A DNA stretch of 64,000 nucleotides from NCBI GenBank assembly GCA_028278525.1, contig JANQEE010000039.1, positions 1 through 64,000 of the forward strand, in the 5' to 3' direction. Positions within the stretch are counted from its first letter, which is position 1; each line of letters opens with the position of its first letter. Under the pieces are notes generated by a model. It did not search any database, was not told the origin of the DNA, and worked only from the letters and a program-made list of their open reading frames with translations. Positions 41,923 to 51,027 of the stretch are shown one piece after another. Both the position numbers and the translations under genes were made by a program. This DNA comes from Minwuiaceae bacterium. Lineage in GTDB: Bacteria; Pseudomonadota; Alphaproteobacteria; Minwuiales; Minwuiaceae.

Positions 41923-44219
41923 GGCCGCTTTCCGCGCCGCGTGCCGGCGAGCAACGCGTAGGCGCCGAGTGCAGCCACGACCACGACGGCGATTTCGCCG
42001 AAGGTGTCGAGAGCGCGAAAATCGACCAGGATCACGTTGACGATATTGCGCCCGAAGGCCTCCGGCACGCTTGCCGTTTCGAAATACGCCGTGATCGACC
42101 TGTCGAAAGGCGCGGCAACAACGGCCAGCAACGTAGCCGTGACAACGGCGCCGACGGCAATCCCGAGCAAAGCGTCCAGCTTACGGATCCGTCGCGTGGA
42201 TCCCTGCTCGAAACCCGGCAAGCGGAGCATTACCATCGCGACCAGCACCACCACCAGGATCTCGACCAGAAGCTGTGTGACCGCCAGATCCGGCGCGCCG
42301 AACATAACGAACAGCAGCGCCACGCCAACCCCGACGACGCCAAGGGCACAGATGGCCGTAAGCCGCGTCGAGGCCACAGCGGCCATGACAGCGCCCGCGG
42401 CGATTAGGGCGGTCACGGCCCAGTGCTTTAGCAACAGATCCGGCCAGCCTGCGGGCACACGCATCGCGCCGGTCGCAAATAGAGCCGTCCCAACCGCCAG
42501 CGCGAAACTCGCGAAGACCACGAACAGATAGCGATGCAGTCTGCCGCCCTGCAGCGTGCGGGTCTGCATCGCGGCCAAACTTTTCACCCCATCCAGCAGC
42601 CGGTCCCAGACCTGGTCCGCGGTCATGGGCAACCGCCCGCTCGCCGCGATCAGATGCCGCCTGAGCCACGGATGAACGGCGTAGGCGGTGAGACCCAGGA
42701 CAAAGGTGAGCACGCTTAACAGCAAAGGCAGGTTGAAGCCGTGCCAGAGCGCCAGCTTCACCGTTTCCGGCCGCCCCAGGATCGCCGTGACGGCGGGCTG
42801 AACCAGCGCGTCCGCAATCAGCGATGGCGCCAAGCCGAAGGTCAGGCCGAGACCGGCCAACAGAACCGGGCTGATCCACATGCGCATTGGGACTTCGCGC
42901 GGCGGTTTCGGCGTTGTCGAAGGTGTACCATAAAACGGCCGCAACGCGACAATGCCGGCCACCGCGACCATCAACGCATTGGCGACGACCGCCGCGCTGG
43001 CGACAAACAACGGCTCGGAGGCAATAGCCAGCGCGCCTTCGTATTTAAGCTCTTTACCGATGAAACCGAGGAACGGCGGGAAACCGGCCATGGAAAGCGC
43101 CGCCGCCGCCGCGGCCAGGGCCGTGACCGGCATCGCGCGAACGAGGCCGCCGAGCCTAGCCACGTCGCGGGTCCCCGTTGCATGGTCGATGTTACCGATG
43201 ATCAGGAACAGGGCCGCTTTGTAGAGGGAGTGGACAATTAGGAACGTGATGGCCGCCGCCACCGCGACTGTCGCCTCTGCGCCCAGAAACATGGTCAGTG
43301 TGCCGAGGGCCATGACCGTTGTGTAGGCCAGCGCGAGCTTCAGGTCGGTCTGCCGTAACGCGAGCACGGACGCGGCGACAGCGGTAAAGGCGCCGAAAAT
43401 CGTCAGCGTCCAGATCCAGCTATCCGTGCCGCCCAGGACCGGATGCATTCGCGCCAGCAGGTAGATGCCAGCCTTTACCATGGTCGCGGAATGCAGGTAG
43501 GCGCTGACCGGGGTCGGCGCAGCCATCGCATTCGGCAGCCAGAAATGGAACGGCACCTGGGCCGACTTCGTAAACGCGCCAAGCAACACCAGGATCAGGA
43601 TCGGAAGGTAAAGCTGGTGGGCGCGCACCGCATCGCCGCTGGCCAAGATCGTCGAGAGGTCGAAACTGCCCGCGGCGGCGCCGAGCAGGATCAACCCCGC
43701 CAACAGCGCAAGCCCGCCCGCGCCGGTCAGTAGCAGCGCCTGCAAGGCCGAGCGCCGCGCCTTGGCCGAAGCGTGATCGAAGCCGATCAGCAGGTAGGAC
43801 GCGACCGTCGTCAGCTCCCAGAATATGAAGAGCGTAATCACGTTGTCGGCAAGCACCAGTCCCAGCATCGCGACCATGAACAGAAGCAGGTAGACCGAGA
43901 AGCGGGCGTAGTGGTTGTGACCGGCGAGATAGGCGGACGAGTACAATGCCACCAGGACGCCGATACCGCTGATCAGCAGGGCGAAAGTAAGGCTCAGTCC
44001 ATCGATCAGGAAGGAGAGGCCGACGCCGAGACTTGGAACCCAGTCATAGGCGAGACGGACGGCGCCGCCACCCATCACCGTTGGCAGGGCGGCCGAAAAG
44101 GCGACAGCCAAGCCGGCCGGCGGTATGGCAAGCAGCCAGCCGAAACCGCCACCCCGGCTTATCGTCCCCCCGCCCCGGCCGGCGATTTCCCGGCCGGGGG
44201 CCAAGCCATGGTCGTTCAC
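41919..44219 (-). CDS. mrpA: Na+/H+ antiporter subunit MrpA
   Basis: The protein has 766 aa and starts at GTG 44219 (GAGGAAGC upstream). The NuoL-like antiporter core contains [18 protein letters not shown] and [20 protein letters not shown]. The C-terminal region (about 600-766) has the DUF4040/MbhD-like and MbhE-like helices ([18 protein letters not shown]). It is the first of seven overlapping genes mrpABCDEFG. It is the largest subunit, with Na+/H+ exchange used for pH and sodium homeostasis. Confidence 0.95.
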   Translation of the reverse strand: MNDHGLAPGREIAGRGGGTISRGGGFGWLLAIPPAGLAVAFSAALPTVMGGGAVRLAYDWVPSLGVGLSFLIDGLSLTFALLISGIGVLVALYSSAYLAGHNHYARFSVYLLLFMVAMLGLVLADNVITLFIFWELTTVASYLLIGFDHASAKARRSALQALLLTGAGGLALLAGLILLGAAAGSFDLSTILASGDAVRAHQLYLPILILVLLGAFTKSAQVPFHFWLPNAMAAPTPVSAYLHSATMVKAGIYLLARMHPVLGGTDSWIWTLTIFGAFTAVAASVLALRQTDLKLALAYTTVMALGTLTMFLGAEATVAVAAAITFLIVHSLYKAALFLIIGNIDHATGTRDVARLGGLVRAMPVTALAAAAAALSMAGFPPFLGFIGKELKYEGALAIASEPLFVASAAVVANALMVAVAGIVALRPFYGTPSTTPKPPREVPMRMWISPVLLAGLGLTFGLAPSLIADALVQPAVTAILGRPETVKLALWHGFNLPLLLSVLTFVLGLTAYAVHPWLRRHLIAASGRLPMTADQVWDRLLDGVKSLAAMQTRTLQGGRLHRYLFVVFASFALAVGTALFATGAMRVPAGWPDLLLKHWAVTALIAAGAVMAAVASTRLTAICALGVVGVGVALLFVMFGAPDLAVTQLLVEILVVVLVAMVMLRLPGFEQGSTRRIRKLDALLGIAVGAVVTATLLAVVAAPFDRSITAYFETASVPEAFGRNIVNVILVDFRALDTFGEIAVVVVAALGAYALLAGTRRGKRP

Positions 44220-44277
44220 AGCGGTTAAGCTTCCTCAAATATGTGGGCAGCCCCGTTTTGGGACCGCGTTGCCCGTT

Positions 44278-44532
44278 TCAGGGACCATGCCGACCCGGCC
44301 GCTCGCCGGCGTTTGGTGTCGCCAGTACGCCCGCCGTCGACACACGCCGGACGGGACGCCCGCTCAGTAGCCATTCCCAGGACTGTATCTCGTCGCGGAT
44401 CGTGAGTTTGTTCCGTTTGAGCCGTTGCACAACGAGCGCGTCGGGCAACGGGCGCTTCATCTCTTCGAGGAGCGCCAACTCGATGGCACGATGCCAGTCG
44501 ATTAATGCCTGATAACGGTTCCCGATTTGCAT
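44278..44532 (-). CDS. DUF465-like small protein
   Basis: The protein has 84 aa. HRAIELALLEEMKRPLPDALVVQRLKRNKLTIRDEIQSW is the DUF465-like pattern (RPLPD..LKR.KL..RDEI). The C-terminal tail is basic and disordered. It sits 58 bases upstream of mrpA on the same strand. It resembles the DUF465 protein at 6232 in family, not closely in sequence. Function unknown. Confidence 0.72.
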   Translation of the reverse strand: MQIGNRYQALIDWHRAIELALLEEMKRPLPDALVVQRLKRNKLTIRDEIQSWEWLLSGRPVRRVSTAGVLATPNAGERPGRHGP

Positions 44533-44826
44533 GCGTCGTATCCCTGCGACTGTTTCACCTTGAGATATCGCGCGGTCACAGTGATTGTTCCAGTCGCATA
44601 TTATCGGATTTTTGATAGATTTTACCTATCAACCGTTTTGAACCGCACCGGACCTCGGATGGACATTTCGTCGCACCGAATCTATCGGAAATCCGCTTGT
44701 GATCGGGCGTTCCTATGAATTCCGGCTTCGTCATCAATTGGACGCCATGCCGGACAGGCCCTACGTGACGAAAAGGACATGCTGTCGACGTTGCCGCGCA
44801 GAATGCCGGCAGGAGTTGGAGATACG
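44533..44826. promoter_or_regulatory. intergenic region with OxyR-like half-site
   Basis: This 294-bp gap lies between divergent small genes. It contains the inverted repeat TTGATAG-N7-CTATCAA (44612-44632), described separately. No gene is seen. Confidence 0.45.
44612..44632. promoter_or_regulatory. OxyR-type motif ATAG-N7-CTAT within a larger inverted repeat
   Basis: ATAGATTTTACCTAT (44615-44629) fits the OxyR half-site consensus ATAGNTNNNANCTAT at all fixed positions. The inverted repeat extends to TTGATAG/CTATCAA. I see no second adjacent half-site. A LysR protein resembling OxyR is encoded at 46168. Confidence 0.45.
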
Positions 44827-45006
44827 ATGAGAAGACTGACCCAAACCGCTTCAACCACCGTGCGGGCCGCGCCCATGCCGCATTCGCAACAGGTCGCGCA
44901 AGCGGAGCTGGACTATCACGAGTGCATCGCGCGATACGGCTACAATTCAGCCGAAGCGCACGTTGCTGAAATGCTGTGGCGCCGGATACGCAGCCGCCGG
45001 CTTTGA
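44827..45006 (+). CDS. small hypothetical protein
   Basis: The protein has 59 aa from the ATG at 44827, which has GGAGTTGGAG just upstream. The longer frame from 44779 lacks a site. The pattern AELDYHECIARYGYNSAEAHVAEMLWRRIRSRRL suggests one or two helices. No family is recognised. Confidence 0.5.
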   Translation: MRRLTQTASTTVRAAPMPHSQQVAQAELDYHECIARYGYNSAEAHVAEMLWRRIRSRRL

Positions 45007-45030
45007 GCGGACGGCATAGCGCCGGTTTCA

Positions 45031-45987
45031 TTAGCTTAGGCGTACCGGTGTTTCGAAGCCGGGCGGCTTCACGGCGAGTACAGAGCATTTCACCTGATTG
45101 AGGATCGCCTCAGCGGTATTACCGATGAACAATCCCCGAATACCGGTGCGGCCGATAGTACCCATAACGATCAGATCAACCTGCTTGGTTTCGGCAAACG
45201 CGGGGATTACGTATCGCGCTTCCCCTTTCAGCGAATGAACGTGCCGGCGTGCGGAATAGCCCGGATAACCGGACAGTAGTCCTTGCAGCACTTTCTCGCT
45301 CTGCCTGCGCTTCTCCTCGACCAACAGATCGACCTGGGCTTCGGCAACTTTTGCAAAAGCGCTGTGGCGCAGGGTGTCCTCTTCGATCAGTCGCCACACA
45401 TTGACCACATGCAGTTCACTCTCGTCAATTTTCGACAGCGACGTCGCCAGATCCATTATCAGCGTGTTCAGTGCGTCTCTTTGAGCGTCAGCGGGATCTG
45501 GATTGACGGCGGCCACAATACGCGCGTAACGGCTCTGTCCGCTTTTCTTTATGACCCAGACCGGACAGGGACATTTGCGCAGCAGATGAAGGTCGGTACT
45601 CGCAAAGAACAGCGACCCGCCGTCGGACCCGCCGGCGCCCTTCATGACAAGATCGTGACCATCGCGAAGCACTTTTCGAATGACTTCGACGAAAGGGATG
45701 CCCTGCAGCACAAGTTCGGTCGTCCCTATGCCCTCGTCCCGGATGGCCGCGCCAATCCGGGCAAGGCGCGCCCGATGGAACTCAAGCACCTCGTACTCGA
45801 CATCCTGAGCGCCCGCACCCGCCAACGCGCTGAACATGCCAGCGAGCTCGCCGGGCGCCGCGTCGACGAGATCGACCAGCGTGATACGCGCGCCGTTCGC
45901 TTTCGCCAGCCAGATGGCCCGGCCTATCAGACCGTCGTGGACGCTCTCTTCGTCACAGATCAACAGGATGTTCTTGAATCTCTTCAT
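45031..45987 (-). CDS. tandem-domain universal stress protein (UspE-type)
   Basis: The protein has 318 aa with two Usp domains. The first starts FKNILLICDEESVHDGL, and the second begins near ARIVAAVNPDPADAQRDAL and ends MGTIGRTGIRGLFIGNTAEAIL, the G-x2-G-x9-G-N/S/T nucleotide motif. The first domain ends with VMKGAGGSDGGSLFFASTDLHLLRKC, a degenerate form. It is divergent from the OxyR-like gene, with 180 bp between. It is a stress-tolerance protein by family. Confidence 0.9.
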   Translation of the reverse strand: MKRFKNILLICDEESVHDGLIGRAIWLAKANGARITLVDLVDAAPGELAGMFSALAGAGAQDVEYEVLEFHRARLARIGAAIRDEGIGTTELVLQGIPFVEVIRKVLRDGHDLVMKGAGGSDGGSLFFASTDLHLLRKCPCPVWVIKKSGQSRYARIVAAVNPDPADAQRDALNTLIMDLATSLSKIDESELHVVNVWRLIEEDTLRHSAFAKVAEAQVDLLVEEKRRQSEKVLQGLLSGYPGYSARRHVHSLKGEARYVIPAFAETKQVDLIVMGTIGRTGIRGLFIGNTAEAILNQVKCSVLAVKPPGFETPVRLS

Positions 45988-46167
45988 CGCCGAGCCTCGC
46001 CGCCTGCGGTTGCCGAAACGCCGCGTCAGACGCCGCCGAAACGGCCGCCCGCACCGCGGTTTCCACTCGAGGTGGGGCTTGACAACTTATCGGGCCAATC
46101 GAAGTTAAGGGCGAGTTCGATTGGTTTTACCTTTCGAACACCTGCTCTTTAGGGAGAGGACCAAGAC

Positions 46168-47088
46168 GTGCCGACTTTGCAGCAGCTCCGCTATCTCGTC
46201 GCCGTTGCCGAAACTCTGCACTTCCGCAGGGCCGCAGAGCTTACCCACGTGACCCAGCCGACATTGAGCGGTCAGCTTCGCGAACTGGAGCAAAAGCTCG
46301 GCGTCCAGTTGGTCGAGCGCAGCCGCGCAAAAGTGATCCTGACGCCGGTCGGCAAGGAAATAGCGGCACGAGGCAGAACCGTTCTGCGTGACGTACAGGG
46401 CATTGTCGAACTTGCCAAGCATGGACAGAGCCTACTCGGCGGCACGATCCGCATCGGCGTCCTGCAGTCGCTTGGGCCCTACCTTTTGCCGCACATCCTA
46501 CCGGAGTTGCACAGGAGTTATCCCAGCCTGAAGCTTTACGTCCGCGAGGGCATGCCGCAGGCGCTGCTTAACGGCGTCGACGACGGCAGTCTGGACCTGC
46601 TGCTGTTTCCCTTGCCAATCACCGGCGCGGACCTGCACACCGTCCGGCTGTTCCGCGAGCCGCTGTGGATCGTGGCTCCCTACGATCACGCTCTAGCAGA
46701 CAAGGACCCAGCCGAGCGATCCGACCTGAAGGGGGAGACGATCATGGCGCTGGAGCGCGGGCACCGTCTGCACGAGCAGGTACGGGAGCTGTGCGAGCAA
46801 TACGGTGCCAACCTGGCTCTCGATTACGAGGGCACCAGCCTCGACACTCTGCGCCAGATGGTCGGCATGGGCATGGGGCTGTCGTTCCTGCCGGCTCTTT
46901 ATGTGCGGTCGGAGGTCCTGCAGGACGATCAGGTGATCGCCCGCGAACTGCGCGGCCGGGCGCCATTCCGCATGATCGGGATGATCTGGCGTCGGCACTC
47001 GGCAAGACAGGACGAGTTCCTTACCCTTGCCGGGCTGATCCGCAGCATCCTGAAAGGAAGCGTCCAGGAAGTTACCGTCATGGAATGA
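46168..47088 (+). CDS. OxyR-like LysR-family regulator lacking the peroxidatic cysteine
   Basis: The protein has 306 aa. The helix-turn-helix is HFRRAAELTHVTQPTLSGQLRELEQKLG. The effector domain is strongly OxyR-like: MALERGHRLHEQVRELCEQYGANL..TSLDTLRQMVGMGMGLSFLPALYV. In E. coli OxyR the corresponding segment is DGHCLRDQAMGFC. Here the Cys199 position is Arg200, while the Cys208 position keeps Cys209. It therefore cannot form the usual disulfide switch and probably responds to another signal. It is divergent from a Usp gene and upstream of the F0 a/c genes. Confidence 0.85.
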   Translation: MPTLQQLRYLVAVAETLHFRRAAELTHVTQPTLSGQLRELEQKLGVQLVERSRAKVILTPVGKEIAARGRTVLRDVQGIVELAKHGQSLLGGTIRIGVLQSLGPYLLPHILPELHRSYPSLKLYVREGMPQALLNGVDDGSLDLLLFPLPITGADLHTVRLFREPLWIVAPYDHALADKDPAERSDLKGETIMALERGHRLHEQVRELCEQYGANLALDYEGTSLDTLRQMVGMGMGLSFLPALYVRSEVLQDDQVIARELRGRAPFRMIGMIWRRHSARQDEFLTLAGLIRSILKGSVQEVTVME

Positions 47089-47399
47089 TCCCGCTCCATG
47101 AGCATCGGGTAAATCTATCAAAGCCTACAACGACTTCGAATGGCCGCCGGCGACGGCGCCGCTACATGATATGTGACAGGTCTATCGATTGAGGGGCACG
47201 CAAATCCGCGGCCGGTTCTTCGATGCCTGCCTGGGACCGCCCACGCGCTCAACGCATGGCTGCGGCAAGGCGATGTGTGCCCACAGTACAACTGTCATAG
47301 GGAATTCCGATCACTGCATTGATTGTAATCGTTCATATCTAACGACAGATCTCCAATCAGAAACGGTCGCCATGCGCGATTTCTGAGGGGACAGCTGTC
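47089..47399. other. 311-bp intergenic region before the F0 a/c genes
   Basis: It is AT-richer than its surroundings at 47295-47365. TTGATTGTAATC (47319-47330) is a degenerate FNR-like half match and the only regulatory sequence I can suggest. The promoter for the a/c pair should be here. No gene is seen. Confidence 0.35.
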
Positions 47400-48167
47400 A
47401 TGGCTTCCTACGAGCCGGAAGCACCATACGCGATAAGACAGTTCGAGATCGACGTCCTGATCCCGATCGAGTTGTTCGGGATCGACATGTCGTTCACGAC
47501 CTCGGCGCAGGCGATGGTGACGACGATCATTCTGGTCAGCGCCTTCATGCTGTACGGCATGAGGGGGCGGTCGATGACGCCGAACCGTCTGCAGGTAAGC
47601 GTAGAGGCGGTCTATACCTTCGTCGCCCGCACCGTGATCAAGACGGCGGGGCCGGAAGCGAAATCAGCGATCCCTTTCGTATTCTCGCTGTTCGTCTTCA
47701 TCCTGTTCGGCAGCCTGTTCGGCCTGACGCCGGTGAAGTTCACCTTCACCAGCCATCTGGTCGTGACGATGGCGCTGTCCCTTTTGGTCTTCGCATACGT
47801 CAATACCCTGGCGGTTCGGACGCAAGGCGCCGGTTTTTTCCGTTTCTTTCTACCCGCGGGAACGCCGATTTACCTGGCGCCCGTCCTGGTCGTTATCGAA
47901 GTCATCTCATATCTATTCAGGCCGATTACGCTGGGCGTTCGTATATTCGCGAACATCCTGGCCGGACACATCATGATCAAGCTGTTCGCCGACTTCAGCG
48001 TCATGATGACGGAGGCACTGGGCTTGACGGGCATCGCGTTGTCCATCCTGCCGGTCATCATGATGACCGTGCTGTACGGCTTCGAGGTCCTGATCTTCCT
48101 GGTCCAGTCGTACATCTTCATCCTGATCACCTCGCTCTACATCAGGGACGCGCTGCATGCCCACTAA
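47400..48167 (+). CDS. atpB: F-type ATP synthase subunit a
   Basis: The protein has 255 aa with five to six membrane helices. LGVRIFANILAGH contains the essential Arg181 (E. coli aR210) and the conserved Asn. FEVLIFLVQSYIFILITSLYI is the terminal helix with the usual Q. It is followed 41 bases later by subunit c. Normally b and b' genes follow c; here tRNA-Phe (opposite strand) follows. The N-terminal and loop sequences are more divergent than I expect for a housekeeping alphaproteobacterial subunit a. Confidence 0.9.
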   Translation: MASYEPEAPYAIRQFEIDVLIPIELFGIDMSFTTSAQAMVTTIILVSAFMLYGMRGRSMTPNRLQVSVEAVYTFVARTVIKTAGPEAKSAIPFVFSLFVFILFGSLFGLTPVKFTFTSHLVVTMALSLLVFAYVNTLAVRTQGAGFFRFFLPAGTPIYLAPVLVVIEVISYLFRPITLGVRIFANILAGHIMIKLFADFSVMMTEALGLTGIALSILPVIMMTVLYGFEVLIFLVQSYIFILITSLYIRDALHAH

Positions 48168-48208
48168 CGCGTCCTGTCCTTACTGACATCGAAACAAGGA
48201 GACCCCAC

Positions 48209-48436
48209 ATGACCGATGATGGCATAAGACTGTTGGCGGCGGCGCTCGCCGTGCTTCCTCTCTTCGGCGTCGCCCTCGCCCTTGGGAAAATCTTCGCCGA
48301 TTGGATTTCGTCGGTCGCGCGCAATCCCGGCGCGGGCGAGGCCGTCCAGCCCGTCGGCCTGCTCGGCTTCGCGCTGACCGAGGCGATCGCGCTGTTCGCG
48401 CTCATAATCTCCTTCATCATCCTGTTCGTCGGATGA
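48209..48436 (+). CDS. atpE: F-type ATP synthase subunit c
   Basis: The two-helix proteolipid has 75 aa. The ion-binding Glu58 is in FALTEAIALFALI and the polar loop is ARNPGAG. In helix 1 the usual GxGxGxG packing motif is replaced by G20-V-A22-L-A24-L-G26. Pro16 precedes it. There is no Gln/Ser pair typical of Na+-binding c subunits, so H+ coupling is expected. AAGGAG precedes the ATG. Confidence 0.9.
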   Translation: MTDDGIRLLAAALAVLPLFGVALALGKIFADWISSVARNPGAGEAVQPVGLLGFALTEAIALFALIISFIILFVG

Positions 48437-48479
48437 CGCGCGCGGCCGCGAGAGCTCCGTTAGATGGGAATGAAGGAAA

Positions 48480-48555
48480 TGGTGCCCAGGGGCGGATTCG
48501 AACCACCGACACGCGGATTTTCAGTCCACTGCTCTACCAACTGAGCTACCTGGGC
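48480..48555 (-). tRNA. tRNA-Phe (GAA)
   Basis: A 76-base cloverleaf on the minus strand: acceptor GCCCAGG / CCTGGGC, D-arm AGCTCAGTTGGTAGAGC, anticodon loop CTGAAAA (GAA), T-loop GGTTCGAATCC, and an encoded CCA. It closes the conserved yacG-tRNA-Phe block. Confidence 0.97.
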
Positions 48556-48651
48556 GCCGGTCTTCGTCGGACCGGAAGCGGCCACGAAAAGACGCCGCGT
48601 TATAGAAGACTTGGCAGGACCTGTCCAGCGGCAGCAAGGCTATATCGCAGC

Positions 48652-48834
48652 CTACTCGTAACCGTCCGGCGGCCCATCGTCGGGTATGGCATAGGAACCG
48701 GTCAGCCAGCGGGAGAGGTCGGTTTCCTGGCAGCGCACACCGCAGAACGGCCGGCAGTCGGCCGCCGCCGCACGGCCGCAGATCGGGCATTTCATACCGC
48801 GCACCTTGGCGGTGCGTTTGCCGGACGCGGACAT
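48652..48834 (-). CDS. yacG: DNA gyrase inhibitor YacG (zinc finger)
   Basis: The protein has 60 aa from the ATG at 48834 (GAAAGG upstream); the longer frame starts with TTG inside rng. The zinc motif is CPICGR...CRPFCGVRCQ followed by DLSRWLTGSYAIP, the YacG signature. It binds GyrB and inhibits gyrase in E. coli. It is placed after rng as usual in alphaproteobacteria. Confidence 0.92.
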   Translation of the reverse strand: MSASGKRTAKVRGMKCPICGRAAAADCRPFCGVRCQETDLSRWLTGSYAIPDDGPPDGYE

Positions 48835-48865
48835 CGCGCCGGCCTTTCGCCGTGTCGGTTTGGCG

Positions 48866-50260
48866 CTACGCGATGGCAATCTCGATCCGCTCCCGCTCGT
48901 ATGCCGAGTCCGGACATACCTCTATCACACGCCCGGCCCGGCCGGAAAGCCGGCCAATTGACGCATCGTCCAGCGCATCGGCCACCGGTGGCGCACATCG
49001 AATGACGATGCGGCCCGGCGGCCCGACCAGAGCCTCCCGCAGCGCGCGGCGGAGCGCCTGCGCCCTGAGGGCGGGAATGCCAAGGCGTCGCGGCGCCTCG
49101 GCCGCCGGTTCCAGCATCAGATCCGCCAGCGGAGTCCGCGTGCGCTGGCGGCTGATCTCGACCAGACCAAGCTCGCTGAACCTGCCGACGCGCACCCTGG
49201 CCGGGTCGGACGAGAATGCCGCCGTCAGCGCGTCGGTCACACGCCCGGCCTGCCTTCGCCCGCCCATGCGGATGAAATCGACCACGATATTGCCGCCGAT
49301 GCCGCGCAGGCGGACCTGGCGTGCGATCTCGTCCGCCGCGGCGAGATTGGTGCGAAACGCCGTCTCCGTCCGGTCGCGACCGCCGACATCGCCCGCTGAA
49401 TCGACATCGATAGCGGTCAGTGCCGCCGTTTGCTCAATGGTCAAGACGCCGCCGCCGCGCAGACCGACGCGCGACTGCAACGCCGTCTCGATCTCGCGGT
49501 CGATCTCATAGGCGTCGAACAAAGCTTCGGGCCCGTCGTGACGTGCCAAACGGTCCACCAAGTCCGGCGCGTACCTCGCCGCATAGCCTCTCGCCGCCGC
49601 CAGAGTCTCCACATCATCCAGGAGTACACGGCGAACGGCAGGCCCGGCATGGTCGCGCAGCGCGCGCTCCACCGGGTCGGCATCATCGTCGATCAAACAG
49701 GGCGGTTTCGAGCGGTCGGCGCGGGCCCGGATATCAGACCATCGCCTGAGCAGCGCCGTCCGTTCCTGCGTTATCGCCGACGCATCCGCGTTTGACGCTG
49801 CCGTGCGGACAATGGTCCCGCCATCTGCATCGCCACCGCCGACGATGCCGGAAAGACGGTCGCGCTCGGCGACATCGTCTATGCGGCTGGAGATCGCGAC
49901 GCCTTCGCCGAACGGCCGGTAGATCGTCAGCCGGCCGGGCAGCGATGGACGGGCGGTCAGACGGGCGCCCTTATCCGCGATCGGCGGGCGCATCACCTGC
50001 ACCAGCACCGCCTGCCCTTCGGCCGGCAAAGCCCGGCCGGCGGTTTCCGCCTCGGGCAACAGGCCGTGCGCCTCAGCGCCGAAATCAACGAACGCGGCCT
50101 GCAGCGACGGTTCCACCCGGACGACACGGCCCAGATAAAGTTGGCCGGCACGTGGGCCGGCTTCCTCGCGCTCGATCAGCAGTTCGACCACGCGGCCGTT
50201 TTCGATAAGGGCGGTACGAGTCTCGCCGATACCCTGCTCAATCAGGATTTCCTCGATCAC
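48866..50260 (-). CDS. rng: ribonuclease E/G family protein (RNase G)
   Basis: The protein has 464 aa and starts at GTG 50260, overlapping the maf stop (GTGA), with AGGAG upstream. An S1-like domain comes first (LYLGRVVRVEPSLQAAFVDFGAEAHGLL, about 38-100). The catalytic metal-binding Asp residues are in TAIDVDSAGD and the downstream NIVVDFIRM. RGIGGNI is the conserved end of the DNase-like domain. It processes 16S rRNA and degrades mRNA by family. Confidence 0.93.
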   Translation of the reverse strand: MIEEILIEQGIGETRTALIENGRVVELLIEREEAGPRAGQLYLGRVVRVEPSLQAAFVDFGAEAHGLLPEAETAGRALPAEGQAVLVQVMRPPIADKGARLTARPSLPGRLTIYRPFGEGVAISSRIDDVAERDRLSGIVGGGDADGGTIVRTAASNADASAITQERTALLRRWSDIRARADRSKPPCLIDDDADPVERALRDHAGPAVRRVLLDDVETLAAARGYAARYAPDLVDRLARHDGPEALFDAYEIDREIETALQSRVGLRGGGVLTIEQTAALTAIDVDSAGDVGGRDRTETAFRTNLAAADEIARQVRLRGIGGNIVVDFIRMGGRRQAGRVTDALTAAFSSDPARVRVGRFSELGLVEISRQRTRTPLADLMLEPAAEAPRRLGIPALRAQALRRALREALVGPPGRIVIRCAPPVADALDDASIGRLSGRAGRVIEVCPDSAYERERIEIAIA

Positions 50261-50862
50261 GGCTCCTGCTTTCCAGCCCAGACCGGATAGCCGAGACCGC
50301 CGAGCAGGGCGGCCGTCTCGTAGAGCGGCAGGCCGACGACATTGGAATAGGACCCCTGCACGGCCGGGACGAAAGCGGCGGCCATGCCCTGTATGGCATA
50401 TCCGCCGGCCTTGCCGCGCCACTCGCCGCTTGTCAGATAGACTACCAGTTCCTGTTCGGTCAGCCGCTTGAAGGTGACCGTCGTGGTGACCAGCCGAGCA
50501 GCGCGGCGCCCGTCCGGCGCCAGCACGACCACGCCGGTATGGACCTTATGACGCCGGCCGGACAGAAGCGCGAGGCAGGCGCGCGCTTCCGTTTCGTCAT
50601 CGGGTTTGGGCAGGCTGCGCCGGCCGCAGGCAACGACGGTATCGGCCGCCAGGACGAAACTCCCCAGATGTCGGCCGGCCACGGCCTCGCCCTTCGCCAG
50701 AGCCAGCCGCTCGGCGATACGTCGGGGCAACTCGCCCGCCAACGGCGCCTCGTCGATTTCCGCCGAATCGACGGCGTCCGGCTCAACGCCGATTTGCCGT
50801 AACAGGTCGAGGCGGCGTGGCGAGGCGGAGGCGAGGACAAGACGGGGAGTTTCGGATGCCAT
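50257..50862 (-). CDS. maf: Maf-family nucleotide pyrophosphatase
   Basis: The protein has 201 aa from the ATG at 50862. LVLASASPRRLDLLRQIG (the SxSPRR motif), LAADTVVACG (catalytic Asp) and EWRGKAGGYAIQGMAAAFV are the Maf signatures. It hydrolyses non-canonical NTPs or UTP/dTTP by subfamily. It is coupled to rng by overlap. Confidence 0.95.
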   Translation of the reverse strand: MASETPRLVLASASPRRLDLLRQIGVEPDAVDSAEIDEAPLAGELPRRIAERLALAKGEAVAGRHLGSFVLAADTVVACGRRSLPKPDDETEARACLALLSGRRHKVHTGVVVLAPDGRRAARLVTTTVTFKRLTEQELVVYLTSGEWRGKAGGYAIQGMAAAFVPAVQGSYSNVVGLPLYETAALLGGLGYPVWAGKQEP

Positions 50863-50919
50863 GGCGCAAACTGCGCTGAACCGCCCCGGAAAATCAAGCC
50901 GGGCTTCTTGTTGGTTCAG

Positions 50920-51002
50920 TCCATGCCACCCGCTCCCCCGTCCCAACCACCCATAGGGTACCCTGGTGTGGGTGGTTGGGACGGGGGAGCGGGTGGCATG
51001 GA
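50920..51002. repeat. perfect 34-bp-arm palindromic repeat
   Basis: Left arm 50920-50953 and right arm 50969-51002 are exact reverse complements. The 15-base loop has AGGGTACCCT. It belongs to the same family as 12697-12800 and 1-50. It occupies the place where infA normally lies in this gene order. Confidence 0.9.
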
Positions 51003-51027
51003 CCTTCAAGCAATACGAAAATGACCG

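Noticed and set aside
48209-48436. Na+-coupled c subunit, because mrp genes lie nearby
   Set aside because: The Gln in helix 1 and the Ser/Thr after the Glu of Na+-binding c subunits are absent; H+ coupling fits better.
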